Assembly: GCA_963920525.1 (NCBI GenBank)
Contig: OY986435.1
Span: forward strand, 177,228,266-177,292,265
DNA length: 64,000 nucleotides
Reading direction: 5' to 3'
DNA from: Dichetophora obliterata
Taxonomy: Eukaryota > Arthropoda > Insecta > Diptera > Sciomyzidae
Translations under genes and position numbers: made by a program
Shown: positions 21,586 to 33,150 of the stretch, one piece after another
Numbering within the stretch: position 1 is the stretch's first letter
Layout: each line of letters opens with the position of its first letter
The notes under the pieces: generated by a model
Seen by the model: only the letters and a program-made list of their open reading frames with translations
What the model was told of the DNA's origin: nothing
Database searches by the model: none

Positions 21586-23154
21586 ATGGACGTATCCATG
21601 TTAATTTTAATTTCACTAACGACATATGTACCGACGACCTTTTCACAGACGCTGGAGGTTCAAAATCTAAACGAAAATAACGGTTTTGTCAATATAAAGA
21701 TGGAAAATATCAAAATAATTATAAACTATGAAAAAGTACTTCACATAATTAACGTGACACAATACGATGAGACGAAGGAACATATTTGGGACAACATTAA
21801 ACTAATGACAAACAAACCCAACTTAGAAGGACCAATGCTAAATTCAGTCCTACATAACTACAGAAACCTAGAAGTAAAATTACACAATCTACTCCCGCAG
21901 ACAAGAAGCAAACGAGGACTCTTTAACATAGTCGGCAAAGGCCTTAAATACATTACAGGAACTATGGACGCTGACGATGAAAAACATATTATTGAACAAC
22001 TCGAAGCTCTAAAGGGAAATAAAAAAAATCTCATTACGGAAAATAATAAACAAGTACGCATTAACACGGACATAATTAGACAAATCCAAAATATTACGGA
22101 TCACATTAAAAAACAACAAAAAACCATAAAAGAATATGTAGGAACATGGTCAGACGAAGTTAGCAATAGAATAATATCAATAGAAGATGAAGTAAGATAC
22201 ATGCAATATCTTTATCAAATTAATTATGACATCAGCCTACTCATTAATCACATAGATGATATAGAACAGATTCTTCTCAATAGCAGACTTGGTGTTCTAG
22301 GTAGAAACATTCTGACAAATGACGAATTTAGAAACATAACAGACATTGACACATTAGCAAACATAAAGATTTCAGTTGCTTCATTTAACAGAAAAATTGT
22401 AATAATAGTTTTGATTCCAAGATTCGTAGAAAATAATTACTCAAAAATTCTTATTGAACCCATACCTAACAAAAATAAAAAATCCTTATATGTAAAAGAA
22501 AATGAAATTATAACAGACAACCACGGCAATTTATATTACGCGGAAGTAAAACAAAATTTACAGAGAAACTTAAGAAAACTTGAAAACCAATGTTTATATA
22601 ATATTTTTAAAATAAAGGAAGCAAAATGTACTTTTAAAGAAGATACAACCACTCAACTAAAAGAAATAAGAAATGGATTAATTATTGTAAAAAATATAAA
22701 AAATACTGTAATCTTACATAATTGTAACGAGTTTAATACTATTGTAGAAGGAACATACATAATTAAATTTGAAAATTGTTATATTAAAATTAATAATAAA
22801 ACCTACAAAAATTTTGAAATAAAGGTTAAAGACCATATAATATTACCGAATCTACATGTATCTATCAAGGAAGACGTCTTAAACACTAAGCTTGAATTCG
22901 ATAACATTCATCTACAAAATATCGAAAACAATAGGAAAGACATCACGGAAATTAATAAAAATCATTTTCAAAAAAATACTTTAAATATAAGCACTTTGCT
23001 TATCATAATTTTAATAATTTTTGCTCTTTTAATAAAAACTAAAAATCTTTGTTCAAAGACCACTGTCTTAGAAATATCTTCGTCGGAGCCTCAAGCTAAT
23101 GGTGGGGGAGTTATAGCAAACCCCTTCCTTCCCGGCAAAACTAATGTAATATAA
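21586..23154 (+). CDS. env: Envelope protein of the errantivirus-like provirus
   Basis: This 522-residue glycoprotein starts at ATG 21586. Residues 1-20 form a signal peptide. A furin-type cleavage motif, RSKR, is at 107-110, followed by a glycine-rich hydrophobic segment in the fusion-peptide position. Long heptad-like helices follow (about 130-230). A single transmembrane segment lies at about 464-483, with a 39-residue tail. The layout matches insect errantivirus envelopes, related to baculovirus F proteins. Several N-x-T/S sites occur in the ectodomain. The last 15 codons lie within the right LTR, beyond the polypurine tract. The reading frame is intact. Confidence 0.92.
   Translation: MDVSMLILISLTTYVPTTFSQTLEVQNLNENNGFVNIKMENIKIIINYEKVLHIINVTQYDETKEHIWDNIKLMTNKPNLEGPMLNSVLHNYRNLEVKLHNLLPQTRSKRGLFNIVGKGLKYITGTMDADDEKHIIEQLEALKGNKKNLITENNKQVRINTDIIRQIQNITDHIKKQQKTIKEYVGTWSDEVSNRIISIEDEVRYMQYLYQINYDISLLINHIDDIEQILLNSRLGVLGRNILTNDEFRNITDIDTLANIKISVASFNRKIVIIVLIPRFVENNYSKILIEPIPNKNKKSLYVKENEIITDNHGNLYYAEVKQNLQRNLRKLENQCLYNIFKIKEAKCTFKEDTTTQLKEIRNGLIIVKNIKNTVILHNCNEFNTIVEGTYIIKFENCYIKINNKTYKNFEIKVKDHIILPNLHVSIKEDVLNTKLEFDNIHLQNIENNRKDITEINKNHFQKNTLNISTLLIIILIIFALLIKTKNLCSKTTVLEISSSEPQANGGGVIANPFLPGKTNVI
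23101..23108 (+). promoter_or_regulatory. Polypurine tract
   Basis: GGTGGGGG lies immediately before the right LTR and would prime plus-strand DNA synthesis. It is also part of the env coding frame (GGG residues). Confidence 0.75.
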
Positions 23155-23582
23155 AATTAATTTCAAAATTCTTAATAATTGTTTGCTCCAAATTTCACAA
23201 ATAATTATTAAGAATTCTGGCTGACCAATTTCCGGTCACACAGTAAATTTCAGCATAATCGAAATTTTTAATAATTCTTTGCTCCAAATGTCGCAAGTAA
23301 TTATTGGGAATTCTGGCTAACCAATTTCCGTTCACACAGTGTTTAGAAAAGCTTTGATTGCACTTTTCGCTTGAACTTATTTTGGCAGCGCTGACAAACG
23401 CAGCGCAACACACACATACAAAGATACATGCAGGTACGGTAAGCACAGAGTTTTAGTTATAAACAAAAAATGTAATAATTTTAAGTTAGTTGATTGACAG
23501 CTCGAGAACAATAAAGTTAAAAATTAAAACCATTTAAAATTGTGTTTTTTTTTTAATCTTCGAACTATTCGAAACATTAATT
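23109..23582 (+). repeat. Right LTR (474 bp) of the errantivirus-like provirus
   Basis: By eye it is identical to 15541-16014 over its whole length, and it carries the env stop codon at 23152-23154. It is flanked on the right by GTTAAG, the same hexamer as precedes the left LTR. Confidence 0.95.
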
Positions 23583-23715
23583 GTTAAGCTTTTGCGTCTA
23601 CAATAAAAAAAAAACAATCGATAATTAACAAAAAAAAAAATATTTTCTAATCCCGCTTACGGATATACATTTCAATGTCATCGCCGACAATTTCTTACAA
23701 GCGAGTAGTGAGGAA
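23583..23715 (+). repeat. Foldback repeat copy, right part
   Basis: CAATGTCATCGCCGACAATT and CTTACAAGCGAGTAGTGAG match 42903-42950 (CAATGTCATCACCGACAAAT and TTACAATCGGAAAGTGAG). This continues the copy broken at 15540. The distal arm is missing. Confidence 0.6.
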
Positions 23716-26178
23716 AGCAAAGTTTATTATATTGATGAAAGTTTTTGCGAACCCTAAAAAAAATACAATCACCCCTATTCTTGAATCCGTGTCGAGTAAA
23801 TATCGTCGTCGAGAGCTCGCTTTCACCAATGAATTGTCATCGATGATCATTGCGACGATCAAAAATTTTAATATTTATTTGACAACGTTTGTTCAATAAT
23901 TGACATGAACAATCACTGCAGATCTCAACGTCGAAATTGAAAGTTTCAAGAATACAACAATTTTGTTTCGACGTCGTTTTGAGAGCGAGCGTGGGTTCAA
24001 GAATAAGGGCGAATATTCAAAGAATTTATTTCATTTTTCAACTATAAATATATTTACTAATAACGTTTTTTCGCTATTCATTTATTATTAATACAGAATA
24101 CAAAGTATTAATTTGTTGCTTTTGTTTTTATTTTTTATTGCTTTTGAATTTTTCATACATTTTTCATTTGCTATTCATTTCACAAATGAACAGAATTGTT
24201 GTTTCTTTAATCATTTTTTATTCCTTATTTATGTATTTTTTTATTTTACATTTATACCTTAGGTTTGTGCTGTTGAAATGATTGCAAGTCTGGATATGAT
24301 TTTAAAAGAATAATGAATAACAATTGAATAATATATGAAATAAAAAATATAAAAATGAATATGAATAAATAAATTCATATTAAATAAAATATATAATCAA
24401 AATGATTGAAAATAATATGAATGAGAAATACAAAACTATATGTAAATTGTGCTCTTTGTGAATTTCATTAATTTCAATTAAGAAAATGCATTGTTTTATG
24501 TAACGAGAAAGTAATTATTGAAATGTTAATGAAATGTCAAGGTCAATTCAAAATTTTATTCAAAAGGCAAGTTTTCATTCATTAAAATCACTCTTATGTT
24601 GTTCTTAAAAATCTCAACAAAAACCATATTAAAACTAAAGGCCAATTAAAAAAATATATTAAATAGGTGTTGGTCAATTGAAAGGCCCATTAATATGGCG
24701 TTCGTTTATGGAAAAAATAACAAAATACTACAAATAATTAATGGAGTTGACGCCTTTTTCTAAGAACTTCTATTTATTTCACAGACACATAAGATACAAG
24801 TTTCAGCAGAGATTAATTGAAATCGAGATTATAGGCGAAAAGCACTTCACACTCAATTCACTCGGGCACAAGAAACAAGAAGAACAACATTTGCGTTGAT
24901 TTGGCAGCACTGTTGCGGTAGTTATGCAAGCGACGGGTTGTTGTAACAATTAATTTGCAACTTCATTTACTGAGCAGGAAGGAAGAATGGAAGGACGAAA
25001 GGACAGCCTGGAAATAAATGTGCACTTAAGTGGAAATAAAGCAAGATAAAAAATATTTATGTACGAGTACACAGAAAATAATCCACATATTTTAAGACTG
25101 ATGACAGTTTTCGGCCTTTTTTTATACAAATTTAAAAACCATTTTTAAAAATTCTCATGTAAACTTCACTTATTTTGACGACAATTTATTTTAAGCTTAG
25201 CTAAAACACAATGTTGTTTAGAAAAAAAAGTTGTGTGCAAAAATGACTACAACTATATAACTTTTATTTTACATCATATATTAGTACATTTAACAATTTT
25301 AAAACATGTGAATGCTTTTCAGTGCATGCAAGTTTTGCGCCATTTATAGCTACACACGTTCACACTAAACAATATTGAACATGGGCAAAGATTCACACAG
25401 TTACACATTTACAACGCTTGTAAAAAATGTTAACACATTAACTAGAAGCTCAAGGTTCGCAGATGGATGCGCACTGATATATATTCAATTAATTTTCAAT
25501 TTAGTTTTAACAGTACACGCTTCAAATTTAAACAGCACATAAGAATTTTATGATATTAAACAAAAGCAGAAGATACATAAATAAAGGTACAAGAACGAGC
25601 CAACACAAAGCACAGATAATAAATTGCAAGTTGAGTGGGGTTAAAAATTCAATTAATTTCATGTGTCCTGCATGAAAATTGAAGGCATGAAGGATGCAAT
25701 ATAAATTATTTAGAGCAGGTTTTTAAAGGTATTAACAAAGTTGCGTTACAAAACAACAAAAGCAGTAACTTATTGAGTAGTAATTTATAGCAGTAAGCTA
25801 CCATAATTTTTGCTAGTTCCAACCAAAAATTGTTACGGCAATTTAAAGAGATTTAAGATTCGTTACGCTCTCCTATAAATTTTCAAATTATGGCAAATAA
25901 ATTGTCGCTAATTGCAGCAAACTAAGTCAGCGCCCTCTATTGTATCAAAGTGCAAACAAGTACGAAGTATAAGAGTGCAATAATGAATGAAAAGACGCTG
26001 GTAGTTTTTTCCACATTTACTGCAGCTAGCATTCCTTCCGTCTGCCTTTTGTTGTTTAAGAAAAAATAATGCTTAACTCACTAAATTCGGTGAATTTAGA
26101 GCAAACGTGCCGAGTATAGCAGCGATCAGTTGTGACGGGTGTTTTTTGTTGTCGTACTACAAAAACATCGACACACAC
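23716..26178. other. AT-rich DNA, no gene recognised
   Basis: Long AT-rich stretches have no family-like translation on either strand. The open frame 23675-23899 has no recognisable domain. I saw no paired terminal repeats or RNA genes. It may be intron or intergenic DNA. Confidence 0.45.
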
Positions 26179-26339
26179 CAGGCGCGCACCCAGAAAAAAA
26201 TTTCGGGGGTTTTTTATTTTTTTACTTAGATTTCCAAATTTTTTTATATTAAATAATCTTTATATCATAATGTCTAGTCTTCTTTTATTTCGGGCTGGTG
26301 CATTTATAATTTTGTCCGTGGTCACTTAAACATCCCTGT

Positions 26340-26505
26340 GAACATTTAGAAGAGCTAGCCCATTGAGCCTCTCTTCTGCAGTTTTACTTTTCATGTATGT
26401 TTTGAGTCTTCGAAGCGACGCAAACGAGCGTTCGCTTGAAGCGACTGTAAATGGAAACGTTGCACCAATCTTTAGGAATCGGCTTATTAATAAATACCAT
26501 CAAAT
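26340..26505 (-). pseudogene. hAT transposase C-terminal dimerisation segment
   Basis: The minus strand reads FPFTVASSERSFASLRRLK followed by TYMKSKTAEERLNGLALLN, the classic ..P.T.ASSERSFS.LR.IK..LR....EERL..LALL.. block of hAT transposases. Upstream parts of the transposase are missing or unreadable, and stops follow. Confidence 0.8.
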
Positions 26506-27367
26506 CAAGGGATTCGATAAATGTTACAGGTTGATTTGTCTGATTCAAGCAGTGCCAAAAAATATGGGGTACAAAATGTTGGTCAAAATCAATATATACA
26601 CTGAAAAAATCATCACATTTTAAAATTCAACGCAGCACCTTTGATATCAATGCATGTTTTAATTTAAAACAAATTCTCAAGAAATTTGTAACTAAAAAAT
26701 TTGCATTAAACAAATTTCGTCAAAGTAGTAACAAATTGTTTTCAATATATCGCCCATTTTACATTAAAGTGTAGTATCAGTTGCACTGACCATCTCTGAT
26801 TTGACTCAAATTTTGTTCTTAGATTGGTTCATTGTTTATAAACCTTATCTGGAGTTTGAGATTTTATGCGAATGACAAAATAGGGTCCAATTTGAGATAG
26901 CGTAGCTCAGTCAATTTAAATGCGATTTTTGTAATAGCGTATCATTACCAAGGTTATTGTGTCCATGTTAAGGGAAAATTCTAAAACTTTTGAAAAAATT
27001 GCAGTAATACCATGCCAGCAGCAGGTGCTATAATTTTTTCATTTTCATCATTTTATTGTTTTCTTACGTTTCATTACCTTTTCAACGATATAAATTGATA
27101 AATTGATGCTCTTCAAGGGAATATGTCAAAGAAGAATATGTCAGGTCACTACAGAATTTGTTAGTGCGTTGTCCTGCTGAAAAATTCAGTTATCCTGGTA
27201 TTTATAGCATGCGAGCTCAATAAACACATCATATAATAAATCGATATGCATTTGAGCATTCGATTTGCACGAAATAAAATACAGAGGAGACTTTCAAAGT
27301 ATCTGAAACTGGCTGAAATCATCAATGATCCCCGCACATAGTTACTCGCATAACTAATTTGTCGTTG

Positions 27368-27850
27368 CTAGCGCAAATTGTTACGGTATTTCTGGCAATC
27401 GTCGGGCCCGTCAAGGTTGAACCTTTTCCCATTACTTAATATGGCATTCCCAAATTCTTTCTCACAAAATTTGTATTTTTTGACATATGCTAGACTGGCC
27501 GCATGGTAGAGTCCTGGGTTGAGAGAAGGACGATTCATAACTGACGTTGGCATTTTCATCCAAAATTTGTTGGATTCTGCTTCTAGTAACCCTTCGATAC
27601 AAATGCGCAGCAATTTCACCACAACTCATCCCTTTCTCCACAGCAAGACGTCAAATTCGCCTTTTGTGTCGTTGGTCAATCACGGATTTTATTTCACTAC
27701 GCTTGATTATAGCATAGTTGCCAGAGTCTTTTAAAATATTTGTTATGGTGTTTCGGTGACGACTTATCCTAGCAGCTATATCACCTACCTTTATACCGAT
27801 TTCATTTAAGCCTTTTATATTTCAACGATCGTCTTCAGATAAAGTGGTTA
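27368..27850 (-). pseudogene. Tc1/mariner-type transposase fragment
   Basis: On the minus strand, a degraded helix-turn-helix region (GERDELW.NCCAFVSKG in broken frames) is followed by the open piece ending at 27368, with FGNAILSNGKRFNLDGPD. That resembles the first catalytic block (..V.F.DE.KFNLDGPDG) of Tc1/Tc3-like transposases. Here the acidic residues are replaced (NGKRF), which with the stops means it is dead. No clear terminal repeats were found for it. Confidence 0.65.
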
Positions 27851-28199
27851 AAAAAAAAAATAACATTAAAATGTGCTCATATTTTGTTCCAATAATGTAT
27901 TACCGTTATGTTTATGGTTTTTCTTACTAAGGTTATCAACAAAATTTCGTAATTTTTACGTTATAGCAGTTAAAACACAAAAAAGTAATTGTGCACATAT
28001 AAACATTTTCTATTGCACACGCGAGATTTCACACTATTTTTGATTAACGGTACTACGAATACGAAGAAGAGAAGAATTCTCTGCTTGACCAATAAACTCC
28101 AACCTTTAAAAAAATGTTGGCAAGCTCAAAAAAATTGTATTGTTATAAGCCAGGGAGAAAAAATAAAACAATTTTTGTGCACATTTGAATATTTTACTG

Positions 28200-28265
28200 A
28201 GGTACAACTCGCAGGACCAGTTCTCGATCATTTGTGTTCAAACATTTAATTACAAGCACGACACA
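28200..28265 (+). repeat. SINE/RTE-type tail fragment
   Basis: GACCAGTTCTCGATCATTTG and the following A/T-rich stretch with ACAAGCACGAC match the tail at 7888-7945. It is a short truncated copy inside the hAT element. Confidence 0.45.
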
Positions 28266-28911
28266 ATTGATCAATAAAAGCTAGGTCAAAGTCTTTCCAA
28301 GGACTGAAATTGCCAGTTTATATTATATTTATACTATAATACATAGAGACTTAAAAATCTTTTTACATAAATAATATACAAAACAATATTCCAAAGTACA
28401 TGTTTTGTTTGTTTTTAAATTGATCTTTTTCTCGATAGGTGGTATAAAAAATGTCCTTTCAGTCGGTGTCAATATATTTTTGTCCGAAACAAAAAAATTA
28501 AAATGCATATTAATAAGGCTACTTGCCGCTACATCCTTAACTACTATTATAAAGTTTGATAACAATTTTCCCCCGCTACGGAAATCGAAATAATAATAAT
28601 TCTAGTAAGGGTTGTAGCGAAAAAAAGATGCATTTAAATCGAACAAAAATTGTACTTTGGATTATTGTTTTTCGTAATTACGTAAAAAACATTTTAAGCC
28701 TTTATGTATTATAGTCTTTTCACAATAAATGCTTAAAATTGATTCTTTTATTTTTTACCAATGTGCAATGTCATCTAAAGATCTTTGTCGTGATCATAAA
28801 CACACAACAGCTGCCATGTTTTGCTGAGAGTTTCTCTCGGTGATTTTTGAAATTCAATCATTTCGGGGGGAGGGGGTTAACTCCCAAAATTCCCCCCTGC
28901 GTACACACCTG

Positions 28912-30830
28912 ACACCAACGTTGCCATTGGCAACACTAATCAACAGCTTGAGTGGTGAGCGTTTGGTAGAAGATTTAATCGGAAAAGCTTACGAATGCTT
29001 GTTGATTATCTTAATTTGGCTAGCTTTAAACAATCGGTTAATCGATTGTAATTCATTCGACACGACATTTGTTGAGTTTTAACCATATTCATTGAGTTTC
29101 AAATAGTGTTGCAAAATATCTTAACAAATAAATTACATTTTTAATAGCTCCGTTATGTGGTTTGTAAGGCGCGAGTGATATAATTATTGAATACTTAAGA
29201 AAAAAGTCGATAAGTATAACCAAACTTACATGCTAAAAACTCACTTCAGATTTACAACTCATTCCTAGGTTGTTTATGTGGCATATAGATGCATAGCGTC
29301 GTAGTTATAACTTTTAATTGCTTGGACATATTAAAATAATTGCTCCAACTTCGCTATATGGAAAACTTTTTGATTGTTGCAAATTAATAACAGCGACATC
29401 TACATCTATCTATACCATTATATAAAATTGAAGTGCAAATTTATGTTACCAGTAGGCTTCAACAGTACTGGGAAGACTTTTATGAAAAAAATTTTAAAAT
29501 GCCATATTTGTTCTACAGCATTTTATAGGGGTATTTTTCTTTCGACATTTTAATAATAAGTATTTTTTCTTAATTAAGTCGGGTGAACATTTATAAAACT
29601 AAATTAAATTTTAAAAAATCTATGACGAACAGAAATTTTTTTAGAGCAATATCCTAAGCTCAAACGAAGCACAAATTAAAATTTCCCATGGCGCTAAAGT
29701 GTCTTTAAATGATTATTTTTTCCGCATTTCAAGCAAATGTCAACGGTTAAGGTGATGCTGTCAAATTCATTACAGAAATATGTCATTGGTTGAGAAGAAA
29801 AAAACACAACTTAGCATCTTTGACAAGGTATGCCGACCAAGAACCGTGTCATTAGAACACAAAAGCGCATCATCATCATCAGAATCATTAACATCATCAT
29901 CACCATTATCGCCAAAAACAGCAACCAAGGCTTAATAAAAACCACTAAACCCCGTTAATGACATCTTAAAGTGTTGAATTAATATCACGTTTATTTAGCA
30001 AAGTGTTGCAAAGACAACAAAAAAAAAAGATAACCTAACTACAGCTGTTAGGGTTCACAGCAGCAGCAGCAGTAGCAGCAGGAGTAACGCAAATTTTAAC
30101 GTTAATCCAGAGGCATTCTTCATGTCTTTTTGTGGGTTGGCATTAAGCAAATATTGCACCAAAATGTGGCTCAAACGGTGCGCGGATTCATCACGAGTCC
30201 ATCAAAACATCAGTGCTGATGATGCTGATGATGGCGATGACTACGAAGCTGACGTTGTTGTTGCCAACTACAACATCCAGCCGAGATTTATTGTTATTTT
30301 AAGATTTGAAGAATTCATTAAAACTGTTCAATTGAGCACCTAATCGTGTCTGCGATGGTGGCTGCTGCCGCTAACTTAACGCTAACTCCAAACGTTACTT
30401 AACCGTAGGCTAAGAATTTATGTGAACTTTTTTGCAAGCAAGTGTATTGCTGTTTTTGATTTTTATGTTTTTAGTGTGAATAATGAGAAAATAATGGCAT
30501 ATAATGGCAGTTAAAAGCTGAGTACTGCAAAAATAGTGTCGAAAGAGGGACGAGTTGAATGCATAAATGGCAGCGAACGACTTGCCGTTAGCATGACATG
30601 ATTTGACATTCTAATGTCACAATTTTTGACATTAATTGACTATTTAGTATGCAAAGTGAGCAAATAAAGCGCTGCGAATTGCATTAGCAACGGTTGAATT
30701 CATTGGATAATTTAGAAAATAGAAAATGTCCAATTGAAGCTGCAATTTTTTGTCTTATTTGGTACTTTAAGCTAAGAAAGTGAACGTTAGTTTAGGTAAT
30801 CACACACGTGGTGTTTTTATACCAACTTTT
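28912..30830. other. No gene; dispersed repeat and microsatellites
   Basis: 29395-29585 is a dispersed repeat also present at 61370-61545 (shared CATCTATCTATAC and TTCGA(C/A)ATTTTAATAATAAG). Its CTATCTATAC...TATATA start resembles some Helitron 5' ends, but this is weak. (CAT)n lies at 29868-29912 and (CAG)n at 30058-30082. The open frame 30122-30343 has no domain signature. Confidence 0.45.
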
Positions 30831-32530
30831 TCAAATGTTTTCATCGAGAATTACAGTCTTTCACCAACATACGACACAGTTTCAGATAAAAAGTATATTA
30901 GCTGAATATGTGTTACGGTTAATTTATTTAATGCTTTAAATATATCATTAAATTTAATGTATAAGAGACTAGGAAATGTGTCCAGAAACAGAATATCACA
31001 AAATGTGACAGCTACAGCTCTTAATGCAGTGATAAATGTCAATAATTTTCTTTTGAAGTGTTAATTAGCCCAGATGAAAAACCAAGCAGGCATACCGATG
31101 GAAGGAATGTGGCGGATTATAATTTTAATGCTAATCTAATTCTTTTCTTAATCTATATCAACTCGTTGTTGAAAGCGCATGACAAAATGTCCCTTGTGGC
31201 GTTTGCTGATGATTTGGCTTTTACTTTTATTAGTGATTCCCCGCTTAATCTCAGCGCTGAGATATATTCTAAACTAGAGTGGCTTAGAATATGGTTTCTG
31301 CATCACAAACTGGCTATCAGTGACAAAACAAAAATGATGTATTTTAGTCCTAGTGGTAAGGACTTAAATTTTAATCAAATGCATTACCATTGTGGCAAAT
31401 GTAAAAAATATTTGTGTTATTGTAAAAATTGTGAAAGAAATGAAGATGCAATTACTTTTTGTCATGATATTGAATGTGATAGTAACTGTTTTGTAATTGA
31501 ACGTGTTAACTCCTTTCAATATCTAGGAATCATAATTGATAGTAGGCTGAATTGGCTTGAACATACTTGTGCTATCAAAAAATATCTATTATCTGTTAAT
31601 CGGAGTATGTTTTGTCTAAAATCCTTGTGCGCTCGTAAACTACTAAAAGCAATTTATTATGGCATTTGCCAATCAAAATTAGAATATGGGTTAACTTGTT
31701 GGGGTGGCACCCACACCAGCAAAATTAGGCCAATACTTATAGCTCAAAAACAAATCATTAGAATAATTTGTGGAAAAAATCGTTCTCATAGTAGCTTACC
31801 TCTTTTTAAGGAACTTAATATTATGCCGATTAAGCATTTATATTGCTATAAAGTAATGAAATTTTTTGTTAAACAGGACAAACACTTGGTGACTAGAAAT
31901 TGCCCGCATTACAGACTTCGGATAAATAGCGATAACTTAGTAGACATCCCTAGACACTCAATTATGCTTTTTTGTCACTTTTATGACTCTGTTGCGCCGC
32001 GAATTTTTAATAACCTGCCACATAATATTAGAATTATTGAGGTTAACCATATCTTAATCAAATCAATCAAACCATGGATTGCGAATTCGGATTTTCTTAG
32101 AATTGATGAATTGTTTATTGTTAACTCTTGAATACTGGGCAAATAATTATTTTATATCATTATTCTTCTTTATTAAATTGTTCCCCACTTAATTAATTAA
32201 TTAGCTTATAAAATTTTACTCGTGTTTCACTCATTTATACTTATATCATATTTGAAATATTTATATCTCATCTGCAGGGCATTCCCTTATGGAGTGTCGG
32301 GTGTGACGATCCCGCTGATCCCGAGTTGTTGCTATAGTTTTAAGATTTCATATCAATTTCTGTTCAGTTGTTTTTACTATTGGATAGCATGTTGACACTA
32401 GCCCTCATGGCTACAGACATGCAATCCTGTTCATTTTAAGTTTAATTATTATCTGTGGCCTGTATACATTGTAGGAACTTTGTCAATTTCTTTTCAATAA
32501 AAATTGTTATTATTTATTTCAATAAAAAAG
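30830..32530 (+). mobile_element. 3' half of a non-LTR retrotransposon (CR1/Daphne-like group)
   Basis: The element includes a long RT C-terminal frame (about 31058-32131), a 3' UTR of about 390 bases and an A/T-rich tail with AATAAAAA signals (about 32497-32526). RT blocks upstream of the catalytic box are scrambled or lost near 31040-31140. The 5' limit is uncertain. Confidence 0.65.
31058..32131 (+). pseudogene. Reverse transcriptase C-terminal part with cysteine-rich insert
   Basis: The frame is open for 357 codons. FLIYINSLLKAHDKMSLVAF leads into the catalytic AFADD box (about 31200). KLAISDKTKMMYF and, later, FQYLGIIIDSRLNWLEH are the conserved thumb blocks. The C-terminal connection reads AIYYGICQSKLEYGLTCWGG, QKQIIRIICG, LFKELNIMPIKHLYCYK and APRIFNNLPHNIR, a CR1/Daphne-type ending. 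Between the thumb blocks sits a cysteine/histidine cluster (HCGKCKKYLCYCKNC ... FCHDIECDSNC). The fingers and most of the palm are missing upstream, and 31058 is a GTG inside the degraded region, so the gene is truncated. Confidence 0.75.
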
Positions 32531-32689
32531 AAGTCTACTTTTTTAAATTTTAAAAAGTTCCTCTTTACTTCTAAGTCTACTTCCCTTTTTCAACTGGGAA
32601 CATAACTTCAGTGGCTGTACTCATGAACATACATTCAAAAGCGATGGGTTGCATGAGTTATTAGGTATACCCATGAATTCGGTTGTGCT

Positions 32690-33150
32690 TTCATTAAGAG
32701 TGAAAATTCGTGAAACTAGCCACCTAAAACAAGAAGTCGTAATTTTTATATCTTTTATGGATATTATTGAAGTTTATATGAAAAAAGAAAAGAAATTGCA
32801 ATTTTTTTCAAGTTATTTTTTCAACGAGTTACAAAGAATTTAGTTTTAGGCCACTGTTTTAGTAAAATTAATTTTGCTAAGTAACGGCTTGTTAAAATTT
32901 TTTGATTTTTGGACCAAATACTCGTAGTGCACGTTTAATTATAAAAATGATATTTAAAAAAAAATTTTTTTCTTTAAAAATAATAAGTTTTTTATAAAAA
33001 ATTTAAAAAAAACATCCTGGACCTCATTGAAAATTTTTTAAAAATTATTAAATACTAATACAAATTTTGAAATAATGCAACAAAATAAAAATTATGTATT
33101 CTCCATTAACAAGTCTGTTATCAAATGCTTTAAATCTGCACTATCTGTCT
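32690..33150 (+). repeat. Left arm of a large foldback element
   Basis: TTCATTAAGAGTGAAAATTC, GTGAAACTAGCCACCTAAAA, GGCCACTGTTTTAGTAAAAT and GTAACGGCTTGTTAAAATTT are found in reverse complement at 41925-42181. The two arms enclose tandem repeats and the CMC transposon. Confidence 0.75.

Larger units (their letters stand above)
15541..23582 (+). mobile_element. Complete errantivirus-like LTR provirus (gypsy group, with env)
   Basis: The element is 8042 bp: LTR, primer-binding site, repeat-rich leader, gag, pol in the -1 frame, env in a third position behind a splice acceptor, polypurine tract and LTR. All three genes are open and the LTRs look identical, so the insertion is very recent and the copy may be competent. 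The direct repeat at its borders is GTTAAG. A 4-bp TTAA duplication is also possible, because the bases next to each LTR end are ambiguous. It sits inside a foldback repeat copy. Gene order and the unspliced/spliced layout fit gypsy, ZAM and 17.6 relatives. Confidence 0.93.
26179..28911 (-). mobile_element. Decayed hAT element with nested Tc1 fragment
   Basis: The left end is CAGGCGCGCACCCAG and the right end, reverse-complemented, is CAGGTGTGTACGCAG, each followed by AAATTT(C/G)GGGGG-type sequence. The flanking octamers ACACACAC (26171-26178) and ACACCAAC (28912-28919) match at 6 of 8 positions, a plausible aged hAT duplication. A hAT dimerisation segment lies near the left end on the minus strand. 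A Tc1-type fragment (27368-27850) and a SINE tail (28200-28265) are nested inside. Confidence 0.6.

Noticed and set aside
30122..30343. Possible small host gene
   Set aside because: Short frame with low-complexity Asp/Ala part, no conserved motif or splice support seen.
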